A stretch of DNA of 64,000 bases from Magnolia sinica (lineage: Eukaryota; Streptophyta; Magnoliopsida; Magnoliales; Magnoliaceae). Numbering within the stretch: position 1 is the first letter of the stretch; every line of letters begins with the position of its first letter. The translations under genes were made by a program, and so were the position numbers. The notes beneath the pieces are model-generated. The model was not told where the DNA came from, searched no databases, and worked only from the letters and a program-made list of their open reading frames with translations. The stretch is from contig NC_080577.1 of assembly GCF_029962835.1 (NCBI RefSeq), positions 27,944,501-28,008,500 on the forward strand, given 5' to 3'. Below, piece by piece: positions 22,386 to 34,025 of the stretch.

Positions 22386-22479
22386 GTAGGGCTGTCAATG
22401 AATCGCTGGGGTTGGCTCTGGTCCAGATTTTGAACTGTTTGAGCTGGGTCTAGCCCAAGCTCAGCCCATTGACCGCCCT
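22386..22479. mobile_element. Tiny hAT-type MITE, 94 bp
   Basis: TAGGGCTGTCAATG at the left and, inverted, TAGGGCGGTCAATG at the right, enclosing GC-rich ggtctagcccaagctcagcc sequence. The ends match the TAGNGNTGNCAATG pattern of small plant hAT MITEs. The 8-bp flanks do not match each other, so the duplication has decayed or the ends are off. Confidence 0.5.
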
Positions 22480-22926
22480 AATTCTCGGAGTAAGGAACTT
22501 ACGCCATAGGGGTCAAGAAAGCTAGAACTTAGGTCATTTTCCTAAGGGGGATATGTCTCTACCAAATCAACTAATGAGCCGGAGGATGAAGGTGTTCATT
22601 TTGATTTGCAAGAGTATTCCTTTCAAAACAGGAATGATTTAATACTCTAGCAGAGTGTGGTGGTTGGTGGTTAATACACAGGGCATAGGCTAACTCATGT
22701 TAAATGCCTAAGGCCCATTATACATTTCTAAACTCCAATCAGTGTCCATCTGTTTATTGCCTACGTGGACAGCCCATCTACACTTCACCCCCATGCGCCG
22801 ACATGGCACACCTGCGTGATATTCGCGCCATTCATTGGGTGGATCCTGCCGTGTAGATATGTTATTGCCAAAGGCTCATGCCAGTGCGCTCATGACGCCA
22901 AAAACAAAGGACGGCTTAGGAAACTT

Positions 22927-22928
<2 letters not shown>

Positions 22929-22966
<38 letters not shown>
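22929..22966. repeat. (TA)n microsatellite
   Basis: TA dinucleotide tract of about 38 bases at the left edge of the foldback MITE cluster. Confidence 0.9.
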
Positions 22967-22967
<1 letters not shown>

Positions 22968-23290
22968 TCATGCTCACCTGCACCTACACAGGTGCGCACC
23001 TTTGCAGATGTGTTGTCAATTTGAACGGTCAATGTGATGCGGAATCACATTAAACGACCTCAAGTAACAAATTTTCATCATGATATAAAACTCTAGGGGG
23101 CCATAGCAAAGAGAAATGCAATTTAAGGGAGGAAACTGTTTTCATTTTTCATAGCCTACCAAAGTTTTGGATCAAAGTAAAAATTGAGCAAGGGGTTTTA
23201 TGAGGTGCTACTTCATGTGGACTGTTCAAATTTTGGAGCCACATCATGTAAGATGAGTTCTAAAAAAAAGTGCGGACGAATTCTGTACAA
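22967..23290. mobile_element. Foldback MITE, GGTGCGCACC type, copy 1
   Basis: The left arm has acaggtgcgcacctttgcag then 'cggtcaatgtgatgcgg'. The right arm, inverted, has 'agtccacatgaagtagcacc'. The middle has 'gccatagcaaagag' and 'ccaaagttttggatcaaag'. It is one of three adjacent, related palindromic copies. Diverged arms; ends approximate. Confidence 0.55.
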
Positions 23291-23545
23291 ACCGGTGCGC
23301 ACGTGCGCACCATTTCTCGCTGGAATTCATGATAACTTTTTTCACAACTCATGACGTATGATGTGAGCCTAAAATCTGAATCGTCCATGTCATGCAGCAC
23401 CCTAGTAAACCCCATAGCCTGGACTTTTATCCTTATACAAAACTTCATTGGCCTATGGTAAAAAAAATTGAGCTCATAAGGTTTCAGGGGTTCCACGTCA
23501 AGGGAACTGTTCAGAATTTGTACCCATAGAGATCAAGCAGATTGG
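23291..23545. mobile_element. Foldback MITE, GGTGCGCACC type, partial copy 2
   Basis: Begins cggtgcgcacgtgcgcacc and continues with 'gaatcgtccatgtcatgcagcacc', then 'aggtttcaggggttccacgtc' and 'gaactgttcagaatttg' at the right, the inverted counterparts of copy 3. The outer end of the right arm is missing. Confidence 0.5.
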
Positions 23546-23744
23546 CTCGCTTTTACATGGCATAGTTTATTTTTTTTTTACACACGCACAAACACTCTAT
23601 AGTGGGATTTCACCACCGGTGGATACTCGAACCCTTAACGGGGTTTTGAAACTCCCAAGAGTCTACCACCGGAGCAAGAGTAAGGATCCACACTCCCCTC
23701 CTTTAAAAAAGAGTTAACACACATACACATATATACACACACAC

Positions 23745-24075
23745 ACTTGCGCACCTTCTTATGTGAGCCCCATGCGTACCTTTGCACATGTGTCATGGGC
23801 ATAGAATCTGAATGGTCCACGTGATGCGGCACCCCTTGAAACCTTAGAAGCCCAATTTAAAGTCCGATAAAAAAAACTCTGGTGGACCATGGCTAAAGGA
23901 ACCTCTCTTGATTTGCATATCTCCTTGCTATGGCCCACTAGAGTTTTGGATCAAGGTGAAAATTGAGCTTGTGAGGTTTCAAGGGGTGCCACATCACGTA
24001 AACTATTCAAATTATGTGCCCATGATGTGTGCAAAGGTGCGCACAGGTACTCATGTAAGAAGGTACACGGGTGAG
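23745..24075. mobile_element. Foldback MITE, GGTGCGCACC type, best copy 3
   Basis: The left arm (23,747 to about 23,850) and right arm (about 23,965 to 24,073) are near-perfect inverted repeats for roughly 100 bases. Shared landmarks are gcaccttcttatgtgag / ctcatgtaagaaggt, acctttgcacatgtg / gtgtgcaaaggt, and cggcaccccttgaaacc / ggtttcaaggggtgcc. The loop is ~110 bp. No flanking duplication could be fixed. Confidence 0.72.
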
Positions 24076-26468
24076 CATTCCTCTCTCTCTTTATATATAT
24101 TACATTCAAGCAAAGAGTGTCAACATATCATTTCTTTTTTCTTGTTAATAAAATACATTTATATTCTTATATGATTTTTCATTTTAGAGATTTAGAGATA
24201 TGCTGCAGATCTCCCAGAGCATGATAAGTTACATTGATCCTAGTTGTATTGGTAGACTTTAATGATCCAATTCATTGATCTAGACCGTTCATCACATCCA
24301 ACACGCATTTTATGTGCTACCACGCAAACACCACATTGATCTGAGAAATATTAATCATTTGATCCAATAATATCTTTAATATAGTCGATCGGTCAAGATC
24401 ATTTACACGAGAACACTTCCAGTCAACAACTGTTTGTTAGGGAATCTCATGGATTTCTTATGGTACTGAAGAATCACTTTTGTTAGGCAACAATAACCAT
24501 CCACCTTGACTTGTAAAAAGGATGGTTTAAAAAAAAAAAAAAAAAAAGAGCCAAATCAAGATGGTTTGGATCATCAAATCAGTGCAGTTTTTTTTTTAAC
24601 CCTTGACCAGATGTTGACACTCATGAGAGTCTACCACCGGAGCAAGAGTAAGGACCCATTAAGTCCTACACATGAAATAGCTTCTGGACTTGATGGATGG
24701 TTCAGATCGTTTGACTGTACTGTCCAAAAAAGATTATGTGGCCCACTAACCTATGATTACCTACTTAAAGAAGAAAAAGAAGTTAGTGGTCCATTGGATA
24801 TTGGAATATTATTTAGAAAACTTATTATAATCATTAATTAAACTCATATTTTTCTATGCCATTAGTTTTGGAATCTTATTTTTGTGAGAGAAGCTTCAAA
24901 GAAAGAATGTCTATTGCCCATACGCTATGCCAATCACAAAGTTATAAGCTTTTGCCACAATTATTCAATGATTGCCACGTTGAAAATGCAATATTATCAC
25001 TGTAAAAGATTCCTAATAGTTTCCTTAGATATTCGCCAATCAATGTACCAAAAATCAAGAATAAGGTCCCTCAAAGACGTCCGAATTTTTCAATGAAAAT
25101 TACATTATCGAAAATATTCTTAGGAGAATGCGACATGGGCATGGTTTGGCAGGGCCAACCATAGATCATCATCATCCAAATGCTCTCTTTCTCTCTCTCA
25201 ACATCACAGCCTAATTTTAAATATGTATATATTGATAAGTTCGCAGTATCCGGTCTTGGTATCGATTCCCTAGTGGGGGTGGCTAACAGTGAAGTGTGAA
25301 CTGACAGCGGATGTACTAACAAGCTAACAGAAAAAAAAAATAAAAAAAATTCGCAGTAACCTTTGAAGAGTGCTTCAAAAGGTGGCATATTCCATAAGGA
25401 TGGTATTGAATAATATTTATATTTGCCAGTTCATATTCACCTTTGAAAAGAGTACATTGGGCTTAGAGGGCCAAAAATATTATATAGATGTATATATGTG
25501 CATGTGCACATATGGGGTTTGATCACATACTCCAGCTCATCAAATCAACATCTAATAGTCATTATGGTGATTGTATGTTCAAAAATTCAGGCCAATCCAC
25601 AACTCAAGTGGACCACCATCGGGGATAATGTGAAATCATGAAACCTTAGACTTCATGCTATGGCCCACTTGAGTTTTGGAATGGCCTATTTTTGGTATAC
25701 CCCTTCATCTGGAGGGGTGCCTTTCATGAATGGTTGGATGGCAAATAAACTCCATGGTTGGCTCCACACGCCAAATTTTCCATGTCCATCGGCTCACCTT
25801 AGTTTCCTATTGGCTATTAGCCTCACCGGTACCAACGCAATAATGCTATACGCACACACACAACTAAGGGTATGGTAGAGCTACACACATGGAGAGAATG
25901 GGGAGGGGAAATTTGAGAAGGAAATGGTGTGGCTAAATACATGTGGGCTACATGTTGAGGCTTTCAATCTACCTTGTTTTTGGGTTGACATCTAAACATG
26001 ATCTTGTCCAAAGTTGTATAGTGTGGACATTGAAGATTCATCACAGTGGGCCTTACAGAGCCTTTGTCACATAAACTCCTTGATGCTAGCTACATTTTGA
26101 CGTGGGTTACATGGAAAGAAGCTAATAAGTGGGTGTGGGGTATTTTGGAAAAGAAATTAAAGAACAAAAGTGCCCACAATTTGAAGTACTATGCAAACTA
26201 AAAAATAGATCAGGGATCTTTCCCTCTTCACACAACTAATTACGTAGGCAAAAATGTCCAAAATCTACTGTCTATATAGATGTATAATTGCCTATAAGTT
26301 AGAGGTGGCAAAACTTAACCCAACCCAAAAAATTAGAGTTTGAGTCTACTCATTTCCTATATGAGTTGAATTTAAGTTGTGTTTTATCAACTTAAAATTA
26401 AATGATGTAGGTTTGGGTTTGGGTTTGGTGGGGCCAGACGTGGTAGGTTATGAATATGATTGGTCCCT

Positions 26469-26470
<2 letters not shown>
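24076..26470. other. Intergenic, no gene recognised
   Basis: Nothing protein-like with conserved motifs. A poly-A run lies at about 24,529-24,547. Degenerate GGCCCACC-family material is visible at 25,560-25,790 ('caactcaagtggaccacc', 'gcccacttgagttttggaa', 'atggttggatggcaaataaa'). A sequence at 26,300-26,440 has gggtttgggtttggg repeats typical of low-complexity TE ends. Confidence 0.35.
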
Positions 26471-26537
<67 letters not shown>

Positions 26538-26544
26538 TATATTT
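26471..26544. repeat. Compound (TA)n(CA)n microsatellite
   Basis: About 49 bases of TA followed directly by about 20 bases of CA/AC repeats and a short TA tail. Confidence 0.9.
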
Positions 26545-28740
26545 TAATTTTTTATTAAGGGGCTATTTAGATCACCAAGGGTGTCATCCCATTTTAGCCG
26601 TAAGGCCAAAATATAAGCCTGATCCATGATTTAAGTAGGCCATATATACGAAACGGAAACGATGCCCACCCTTGATTTGTACCTGGCCCACTAAATTGTA
26701 TAAGAGAAATACACTCTAACCATTAGATGTGTGATTCCAAATTAGGTCTAGGCAAAGAAATCAGATTGAAATGTGATTCAGGTGGGCTATACCGAAGGAA
26801 ATAGTTGGAGGAGAGATGTCTACTATTGATATTTTCAAGGCCCACTATGATGATTATATGAAATCCACATGGACCATTAAATGCCATGCAAAAATTAAGG
26901 CTTGGGGCCCAAAAATCAAGCCCATCCATGAATCAGGTAAATCACACTAAGTAAAACAATTTGGAAGGTGGGGGGCACCTTGTATATTGTTTCCAATCAT
27001 GTGGTCCACCTGGATCACATATGGTGCTCTGGTTTCTTAGCCTTAAGATTAAAATTGGGTCACGCAGTTGATGCTGGAAGTGGATTTAAAATAATAAATA
27101 AATAAATAAAGCAAGTAGAGCGCACTGCCTTCGACCCATTTCGTACCTAAATGGCCTTGGGTCGTTACGAGAAGCCAATGACGCTTTTTCACTAAAATTA
27201 TGTCATTTTCACTCAAATTCGATGATATTTAGACTCAGCTTGCTAATACATTTTCATTTTTTATACTTAGCTATCTCAGCACCGAGCTTTAATTAATGGG
27301 CTTAGGAGGTTAAACCATTAAGGGTTGAAATGTTGTCCAAATGAGTATTCAATTGGGATCTAATTGTTGTGTTGTATCATTTATTACAATGACAGGAAGG
27401 TATTAATCGTTTATCTAATTGATAGGCAATTAACTAAATAATTGAGGATGATGAACCTAAACATCAGGCCTGGGTGCGAAGCCTAACACATCATTGTAAC
27501 CCCTTCCTTTGAGTTGAGATCATAGTACGTTAGTAGTTTTTACAATATAAGGCTGGTTGAATGCTAACAACACAAGTCTAAACGGCCCAAAACTTTTGTG
27601 GCAAGATGGACTATTTGATCCTATATTATTAACACCATCCATCCTATCCCATTTAGTTCCAGATGGATAACTCCTCTAAATTGAGCACTGCAAGTATGGA
27701 GACAAACACCACCTTATATGGTGTGAACACCATGCCCCTTAATCCTAAAATTGATGGGCATTATCAGTCACTGCCACTTTGTTGGAACACAACTAATTTT
27801 ATTTGCTAATTCTTAGAACTTAGGATTTCACTTAATATATTGCCCTTAATAGATATTATAAATGCTCATAAACAAAGAGACGAGTAACCAGGTTAACATA
27901 GTCATTGTACTTTAACTATCTAGCCACTTATCGAGCTTGGACCTTTTAATGTCTAGATAAGCACAATGCCCATAAATTTATCTACCGCTTTTAACTAGAT
28001 GGCTTAAATAGACCTAAGTGACCAACACCATGAATTAATCCATACGTAATCCTTAATTAATATGGGAATATTGATTCGTCTTTAATTTATTTTAATGATG
28101 ATACATTTATATATGTATTAGAACACAAGGATATAACTAAATAGTGTTATCAATATCGACACACTAAACTTGATAGACTAAGTCATAATCACCATGACCT
28201 AAGCGAGATAGCTTATCAAACTTTGATCCCTTTTAACAACACATCAGAAACAAAATCCGTAAAAGGTAGATTAATATGCGAACGATCATGCATTAATCTA
28301 GACCTTAGTTATATTGTATGGAACCCTAATTTCTAGTTGTAAATTTACCAAAAAAAAAATCCTTGTGTGAACTTGTAGACACCCCATTCTAACCTAACAA
28401 GTTGATCGAAATTGGACGATCTCGATGGACAAATAAATCCAAACCCCAATCCAAACCCTAATCCAAACTCTAAACCTTAATCCAAACCCTAGGACTTTCG
28501 AAATCAGGTTCAACTAAGTTAACCGACCGAGTCAATTAATCGAGTTATTTCGAGTTGACTCGCTAACCCAAAACTCAACCAACTCACCTAGTCAACCAAA
28601 AGCCTTAAACAAGCCCAAGACCAAGCTTAAAAGTCCAAACCCACAGGCTCAAAAGAGATTCGTAGCTCAATGGAAGAGAACAAGGGTGTTTGAGTTTGGC
28701 TAGGGTTTGGGATGTGCGGCTGCTATGTACAAATGAGGCA
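26545..28740. other. Intergenic, degenerate MITE-like segment, no gene
   Basis: 26,600-27,060 keeps scattered GGCCCACC-family phrases ('aggcccactatgatgatt', 'atgtggtccacctgg', 'ggcccaaaaatcaag') in an ancient, scrambled form. 27,070-28,380 shows nothing recognisable. 28,430-28,500 is a short run of diverged aaccctaatccaaac units. Confidence 0.35.
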
Positions 28741-28757
28741 ACGAGGGTTTCCAGAGG

Positions 28758-29229
28758 TGCTCTGTGGGACCCACCATGATGTATGTGTTTCATCCATTCC
28801 GTCCATCCATTTTTCTAGATTATTTTATGTTATGAGAAAAAAAAATGAGGTATATCCCAATCTCAAGTGGACCACATTACAGGAAACAGTGTTGAATGAA
28901 CGTCAACCATTAAAGACTTTTTGGGGGCCATAAAAGTTTTGGATCAAACTGATCTTTGTTTTTCCCGTAATATGGGTCTGTATGACCTAATCAACAGATT
29001 GGATGTCAAATAAACAGTACAGTGGGCCTTAGGAGGATTTTAATGGTGGATATCTAATCATTATTGTTTTCCTGTGGTGTGGTTCACCTGAGATTTATTT
29101 ACCTCTAATTTTTAATTTTTGGGATCAAGCCCTAGATTGATCGGTAAAAATGGATGAAACACATACATCATGGTGGGGTCCACAAAGCACCGAGCACCTT
29201 GTGGCAAGGGGAGTAGCCCATCCGATTCC
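28758..29229. mobile_element. MULE-type MITE of the GGCCCACC family, left terminus truncated
   Basis: Flanks share TCCAGAGG (28,750-28,757 and 29,230-29,237). The right end is the full terminus, inverted GGAATCGGATGGGCTACTCCCC. The left end starts directly at tgctctgtgggacccacc, about 45 bases inside the terminus. The body is otherwise typical and close to the 17,004 copy ('gaccacattacaggaaacag', 'taatcaacagattggatgtc'). A clean duplication around a one-end-truncated element is unusual. Confidence 0.75.
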
Positions 29230-29237
29230 TCCAGAGG

Positions 29238-29667
29238 AGGGCAGGGACATAGGTTTTGGCCTAGTTTCAATGGAATGGACCTATGTTCATTAATTTTGGA
29301 CTATCTAGTGGGCCCCTCATTGGGCTAGCTAGTTGTGCTTTTTAAGCATATTTTATAAGCCAAATTCATACTGATATAGGGCTTAATCCTAGGGCCCACT
29401 TACTTTTGATTGTGGACCAGGTGATTGGCCTCCTTGAATTAAATTAAATAAGCCAGGATAAGGGCCTTTTTTTTTAGCTCATATGTATAATTCAATGAGA
29501 CCTAATTGTGGGCCTGATTAGGGCATATTCATGGCCCAATGATGCTTTGTTTTAGGGCCTTGGGTAAAACTCAATGTAATCTATCTTTAGAGCATTAATG
29601 GCTTGCTTTAGATTATGAGGGCTCAATTTCTTAAGTAAAACTCAAATAAATTGAATTGATGGTGAAG
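29238..29667. other. Intergenic, no gene seen
   Basis: T/G-rich DNA with repeated 'gggcct' and 'gggccc' words; no coding signal and no repeat ends defined. Confidence 0.3.
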
Positions 29668-29675
29668 GCTACACT

Positions 29676-30366
29676 TAGAGCTATACACGAGCAGAGTAAG
29701 CTCAGTTACTCGCTTGACTCAACTTGGAATTACTTGATTGGACTCGACTCGGCATGAGTTTGAGCCAAGCATGAGCGTGAGTTTGATACTCGTTTTGATT
29801 TCGAGTAGAGTACGAGCTGGGCAATACTCGACTCGATACTCGACTCGTGTGCTCAACTCGTACTCGACTCGGTACTCAATTTGTACTGTGTGGTGTTGGT
29901 TTATTATTATTAGTTTTTTGTATAAATTGTTAATATATTTTAGAAATTGATATCATATATTGCTAATATATATCAGAAATTGTTAATATATGTTAATATA
30001 GCTAATATATGTTAATATAGAAATTGTTAATATGTTAATATAGAAATTGTTAATATGTTAATATAGCTAATATATGTTAAAATTGTTAATATATGTTAAT
30101 ACAACTAATATATGTTAAATTTGTTGCTCGAAAACCCTGCTCGAATTGGGCTTAAATTCGGACTTGAACTCGAACTTGACTCGAAAACTCGGACTTGACT
30201 CGACTCGATTTCTGCTCGTACTCGGCTCATACTCGAAAGAATAGAGCACCAGCAGGGAATCCATGCTCGATGTCCGAGCAGAGCCGAGTACGAGTAGGAC
30301 TCAGGCAATGCGAGCCGAGCATGAGCTGGGCAATACTCAGCTCGGCTCGACTCGTGTACAACTCTA
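29676..30366. mobile_element. Non-autonomous hAT element, 691 bp, degenerate TSD
   Basis: Left terminus TAGAGCTATACACGAG and right terminus, inverted, TAGAGTTGTACACGAG. Flanks are GCTACACT (29,668-29,675) and GCTATACC (30,367-30,374), six of eight identical. The arms are full of ctcgactcg / cgagtcgag words, as in other hAT MITEs. The middle (29,925-30,115) is an AT-rich local repeat of 'ttgttaatatatgttaatat'. No transposase. Confidence 0.75.
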
Positions 30367-30374
30367 GCTATACC

Positions 30375-31200
30375 TACACTTGTTAGATGGACCTGGTAAT
30401 TCAGTTGATATGGTTACATATTTTATTTAGTTTAGATCTGGCCCAAAATAAGGCTATTACCCTTTATTCTATACTGACATTAAGAAGTTGATCCTTATGA
30501 ATTTAATCCAACCATCACTTTAGAATATATTGGAACCTATGGGAGGTTAACATCAGTCGTATGTTGGGGCGAATCGGAACTTCTGCAGTATGGCCTATCA
30601 TGGGCAGGACCATAAAGCAATCCTTGAGTCTAAGAGTGGGGATTGGAGTTGGCTGTGTTAGCCACCAAAGTTACCTTAATTAGTGAAAATCTTCGCTCTC
30701 AGAGTCCAGTATATGGAATTCAGTGACCCTCCATTACAAGGTTACATTCAGTTACGTTCGTATCCATAACGAGCAGTGGCCAGAACAAAGACGTATCATC
30801 GCTTGGCATGACGTGAGATGGATAGAGTGATTGATGATGGTGATACAAATTTGAGAAACTCATTTCACCCAAAGGTGATGAGCGTCTTAGATTTATTTCA
30901 CCAACATTTGTCAGCTTCATATTTAGTAGAGCATCCTGTATGTCATAATTTCATCCAAATGAGGAGTCGTGATGATACGCCGGGTTCTTACTAGAATTTG
31001 ATGATTTTGGCCCATCATCATTCTGGGTCATTTGATTGAAGGCTCCACTCAATCGAATGTTAATACATGCATGACATTTGTGATTTATAATCATGTCGTA
31101 TTATATAGGACTTGTTTATTTATTTATATAAGAGTTATGCTTTATATGTCCAACTATGATTATTTCTAATGTTCCAAACCAATTCAATTATATTCTTTTG
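30375..31200. other. Unresolved sequence before the old copia element
   Basis: Probably includes the leader and/or 5' LTR of the copia element that follows, but I could not find LTR ends, a primer-binding site or a counterpart near the element's 3' end. Short frames here carry no known motif. Confidence 0.3.
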
Positions 31201-32134
31201 CTTACTAGGTCCAACTATAACAAATGAAAGTTATCCATTAAAATAGTCCTAGGCTAAATGGACTTGGATCTACCCCTGGAGGAAGCCGAGCCTCTCATCC
31301 CATTTGACTCTAATATAGAATCAGAAAAGGCTTACTATAAGGCTTGAACCACATCGAATAAGATGTGCCTCAAGATCATAAAGAACTCAATTTCTGGGAC
31401 TATTCAAAGCAATACTGAGAAAGTTAAAGAGTTCCTGATCGAAATAGGGAACCGATTCATTAAGTCAGACAAAGATGAGCTCAGTTCGCTTCTGCATAAG
31501 CTGACTCAAGCCACCTATAACGGTCAAGAAAACATCATGGAATACATCAGTGGATTGTCCAATATGGTGGCCAAAATTCGTGCATTGGGCCTTAAGATTG
31601 AGGATGAACTCCTGGTTTTCTTGGTTTTGAACTTCCTACCTCCACAGTTTGGTCAATTCCAAATCAGCTATAATACCCCAAAAGGAAAAGCGTACATTGA
31701 ACAAACCGATATCTCAGTGCGTTCTGGAGAAAGAGAGACTCAAAAAGTTGAGTAAGACACAGAGTGCACACCTAGTGACATCTAGTTAAGGACGACAAGG
31801 GAATAAGAAAAGAAAGCACAATTCAAGAAAGCGTTATGCGGGTCCTGCGGGTGGCAATCAAGCTAAATCTGAGGGAGGAAAAATAAGAAAAAAGCGGGGT
31901 CTTAAAGATGGTTGTTTTTTCTGTAAGAAGCCTAATCATTAAAAGAAGGATTACACATAATTTAAAAAATTACTCATTTCTAAGGGTAAAAATCAAGTTT
32001 TAATATGTTTTGAATTTAATTTAACTGATGTGTCGACAAACCCCTGGTGGATAGACTCTGTTGTAACTATTTACATATGTAATTCTATGCAAGATGTGCT
32101 CCAAAGTTGAGCATTAACTAATGTAGAAAGATCG

Positions 32135-32145
32135 CTATATATATA

Positions 32146-32229
<84 letters not shown>
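32135..32229. repeat. Long (TA)n microsatellite within the old copia element
   Basis: Almost pure TA for about 95 bases, the longest microsatellite in the window, lying between the protease relic and the integrase relic. Confidence 0.92.
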
Positions 32230-32230
<1 letters not shown>

Positions 32231-32870
32231 ATAAGGAACGACATTAAAGTAAACGTGGAAGCCATTAGAGTTTGTAGACTTAAGTTATCGTCAGGACACT
32301 TTCTTGATCTAATAGATACTGTTTATGTGTATTTTATAAAGTGCAATTTGGTTTCCATTTCTCGTTTATACAAGTATGATTATGAGTTTCAATTTGGAAA
32401 TGAAAAATTAAGTATTTTTAATAATTCAGTTGTGATGAGTTTTGACACTTTAATTAATAACCTTTATTGACTAGAGTTAGATGTTTCACATGTCCACAAT
32501 ATTAACTCCTTATATGGAAACATTAAAGGCATCAAGCAAAATTTAGATTGTGAAAATTCCTCCATATTGTGACATAGGTGATTAGGCCACATCTCTTGTG
32601 AGATTGAAAATACTTGTACATGAAGGAATTCTTCACTCTCTAGACTTCTTGAACTTTGGGATATATATAAATTGCATTAAAGGTAAATAGACTAAAACCA
32701 TGAAAAAATGGTGCTAATAGGAGCGTAGGACTATTGGAAGTGATTCATACAGACATCTGTGAACCGTTCCCTATAATATCTTGGAATGGGCAAAATTATT
32801 TTAACAACTGCTCTCATTATAGGTACTTATACCTTATTAACGATAAATCAGATGCCCCGAATACATTTAA

Positions 32871-33431
32871 GGCATGTTTACGTTTTCAAAGCTGCTGTAA
32901 ATACCCTATAAATGGATAATTATTACCCTTTCACCCCATTTGAAAATCCATCGAAATTTCTGTCTTAGAAACCGATTTAAAAGAGAGAGTTCGAATTTTT
33001 GGACCCTACGGTGATGTATATGATATATTCGTTTCATCCATCCATTTCACCACAACATTTTGAGATAGGAGCTGAAAAATGAGGCAGATCCAACACTCAA
33101 GTGGCCCACACTAAAAGAAACAGTGGCCCTAAGAAGTTTTTAATGATAAGTGTTCAATTCCATTTTTCTTGTGGCGTGGTCTACTTGAGATTTGGATATG
33201 CCTCAGTTTTTGGCCCATGTCATAAATTCAGCTGGCATAATAGATGAACAGTGTGGATAAGCGACATGCATCATGGTGAGACCCATAAATATTTTACAAC
33301 ATTATTGGGCTTTTTGTCTAAAAAGTAGGTGGTCAAATCAAGCATAAGGAAAAATGTTGTAAATACATAAGGAAATAATTATTACCCATTTACAGGGTAT
33401 TTACCAAGGAATTGAAAAATCAAACAAGCCC
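32871..33431. mobile_element. PIF/Harbinger-type MITE inside copia integrase, carrying MULE-MITE-like core
   Basis: Termini GGCATGTTTACGTTTTC (left) and, inverted, GGGCTTGTTTGATTTTTC (right). Similarity continues further in with GTAAATACCCTATAAATGG opposite GTAAATACCCTGTAAATGG. Flanking TTAA is present on both sides (32,867-32,870 and 33,432-33,435), consistent with the TTA/TAA target preference of Tourist-type elements. The core (33,000-33,300) is a GGCCCACC-family copy ('ggaccctacggtgatgtat' to 'gcatcatggtgagacccat'), so one MITE family carries another. It splits the integrase frame between about 32,870 and 33,440. Confidence 0.72.
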
Positions 33432-34025
33432 TTAAGATATATAAGGCTGAAGTTAAAAATCAACTCGATAAAAAGATCAAAGTTGTTAGATCTAACCATG
33501 GTGGTGAGTACTACAAAAGGTATGGCGAATCTGGGCGTAATTCAAGACCATTCACTAGATACTTACAAGATTGTAGCATCGTCGCCTATTATACCATACA
33601 TAGTACTCCAGAGTAGAATGGTACAGTAGAAAGGCATAATCGCACCCTAAAGGACATGGTGCGATATATGATTAGTAATTTAACGTTACCATAATCTTTG
33701 TGGGGTGATGCATTGAAAATAGCTATGCATATTTGAAATAAAGTCCCAAGTAAGGTTGTTATGAAAGGGACAAAAACCTAGTTTACGATACTTTCATGTA
33801 TAAGGTTGTCCTGCATAAGTTAAACCATATAACCCATATGAAAGAAAGCTTGACTCTAGAACAGTTAATTGTTTTTTATATGATATGTAGAAAGATCTAA
33901 AGGATCCACATTTCATTGTCCATCCTATTCCATGAGAGTTATTGAGACTAAATGCTAGGTTTATTGATAATACTGAAGATAGTTGGAGCACGAACTTATG
34001 AAATATTGTGTTTGAGAAAGAGTGA

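Larger units (their letters stand above)
31201..34025 (+). pseudogene. Old Ty1/copia element, 5' half: gag, protease, integrase relics
   Basis: The gag part runs from about 31,260 to 31,755 (the longest open piece starts at 31,363) and is recognised by copia gag order. It is followed by a zinc-knuckle relic (CFFCKKPNH then a stop) at about 31,917, a protease relic WWIDS at about 32,046 with the aspartyl-protease DSG degraded, then integrase pieces: HTDICEPF near 32,745, and SNHGGEYY plus NGTVERHNR between 33,490 and 33,640. Stops and frameshifts are frequent. A (TA)n tract (32,135-32,229) and a MITE (32,871-33,431) have inserted. The reading stops at about 34,020 in the region after the integrase core. 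The reverse transcriptase half reappears at 49,600. The element is dead and older than the insertions within it. Confidence 0.8.

Noticed and set aside
23581..23700. Sequence 'gggatttcaccaccggtgg' and 'agtctaccaccggagcaagagta' considered as part of a gene
   Set aside because: The second phrase recurs at 24,630-24,655, so it is a dispersed repeat without coding signal.
31363..31755. 130-residue frame considered as a host gene
   Set aside because: Sequence order and neighbours (zinc knuckle, protease, integrase relics) identify it as copia gag.
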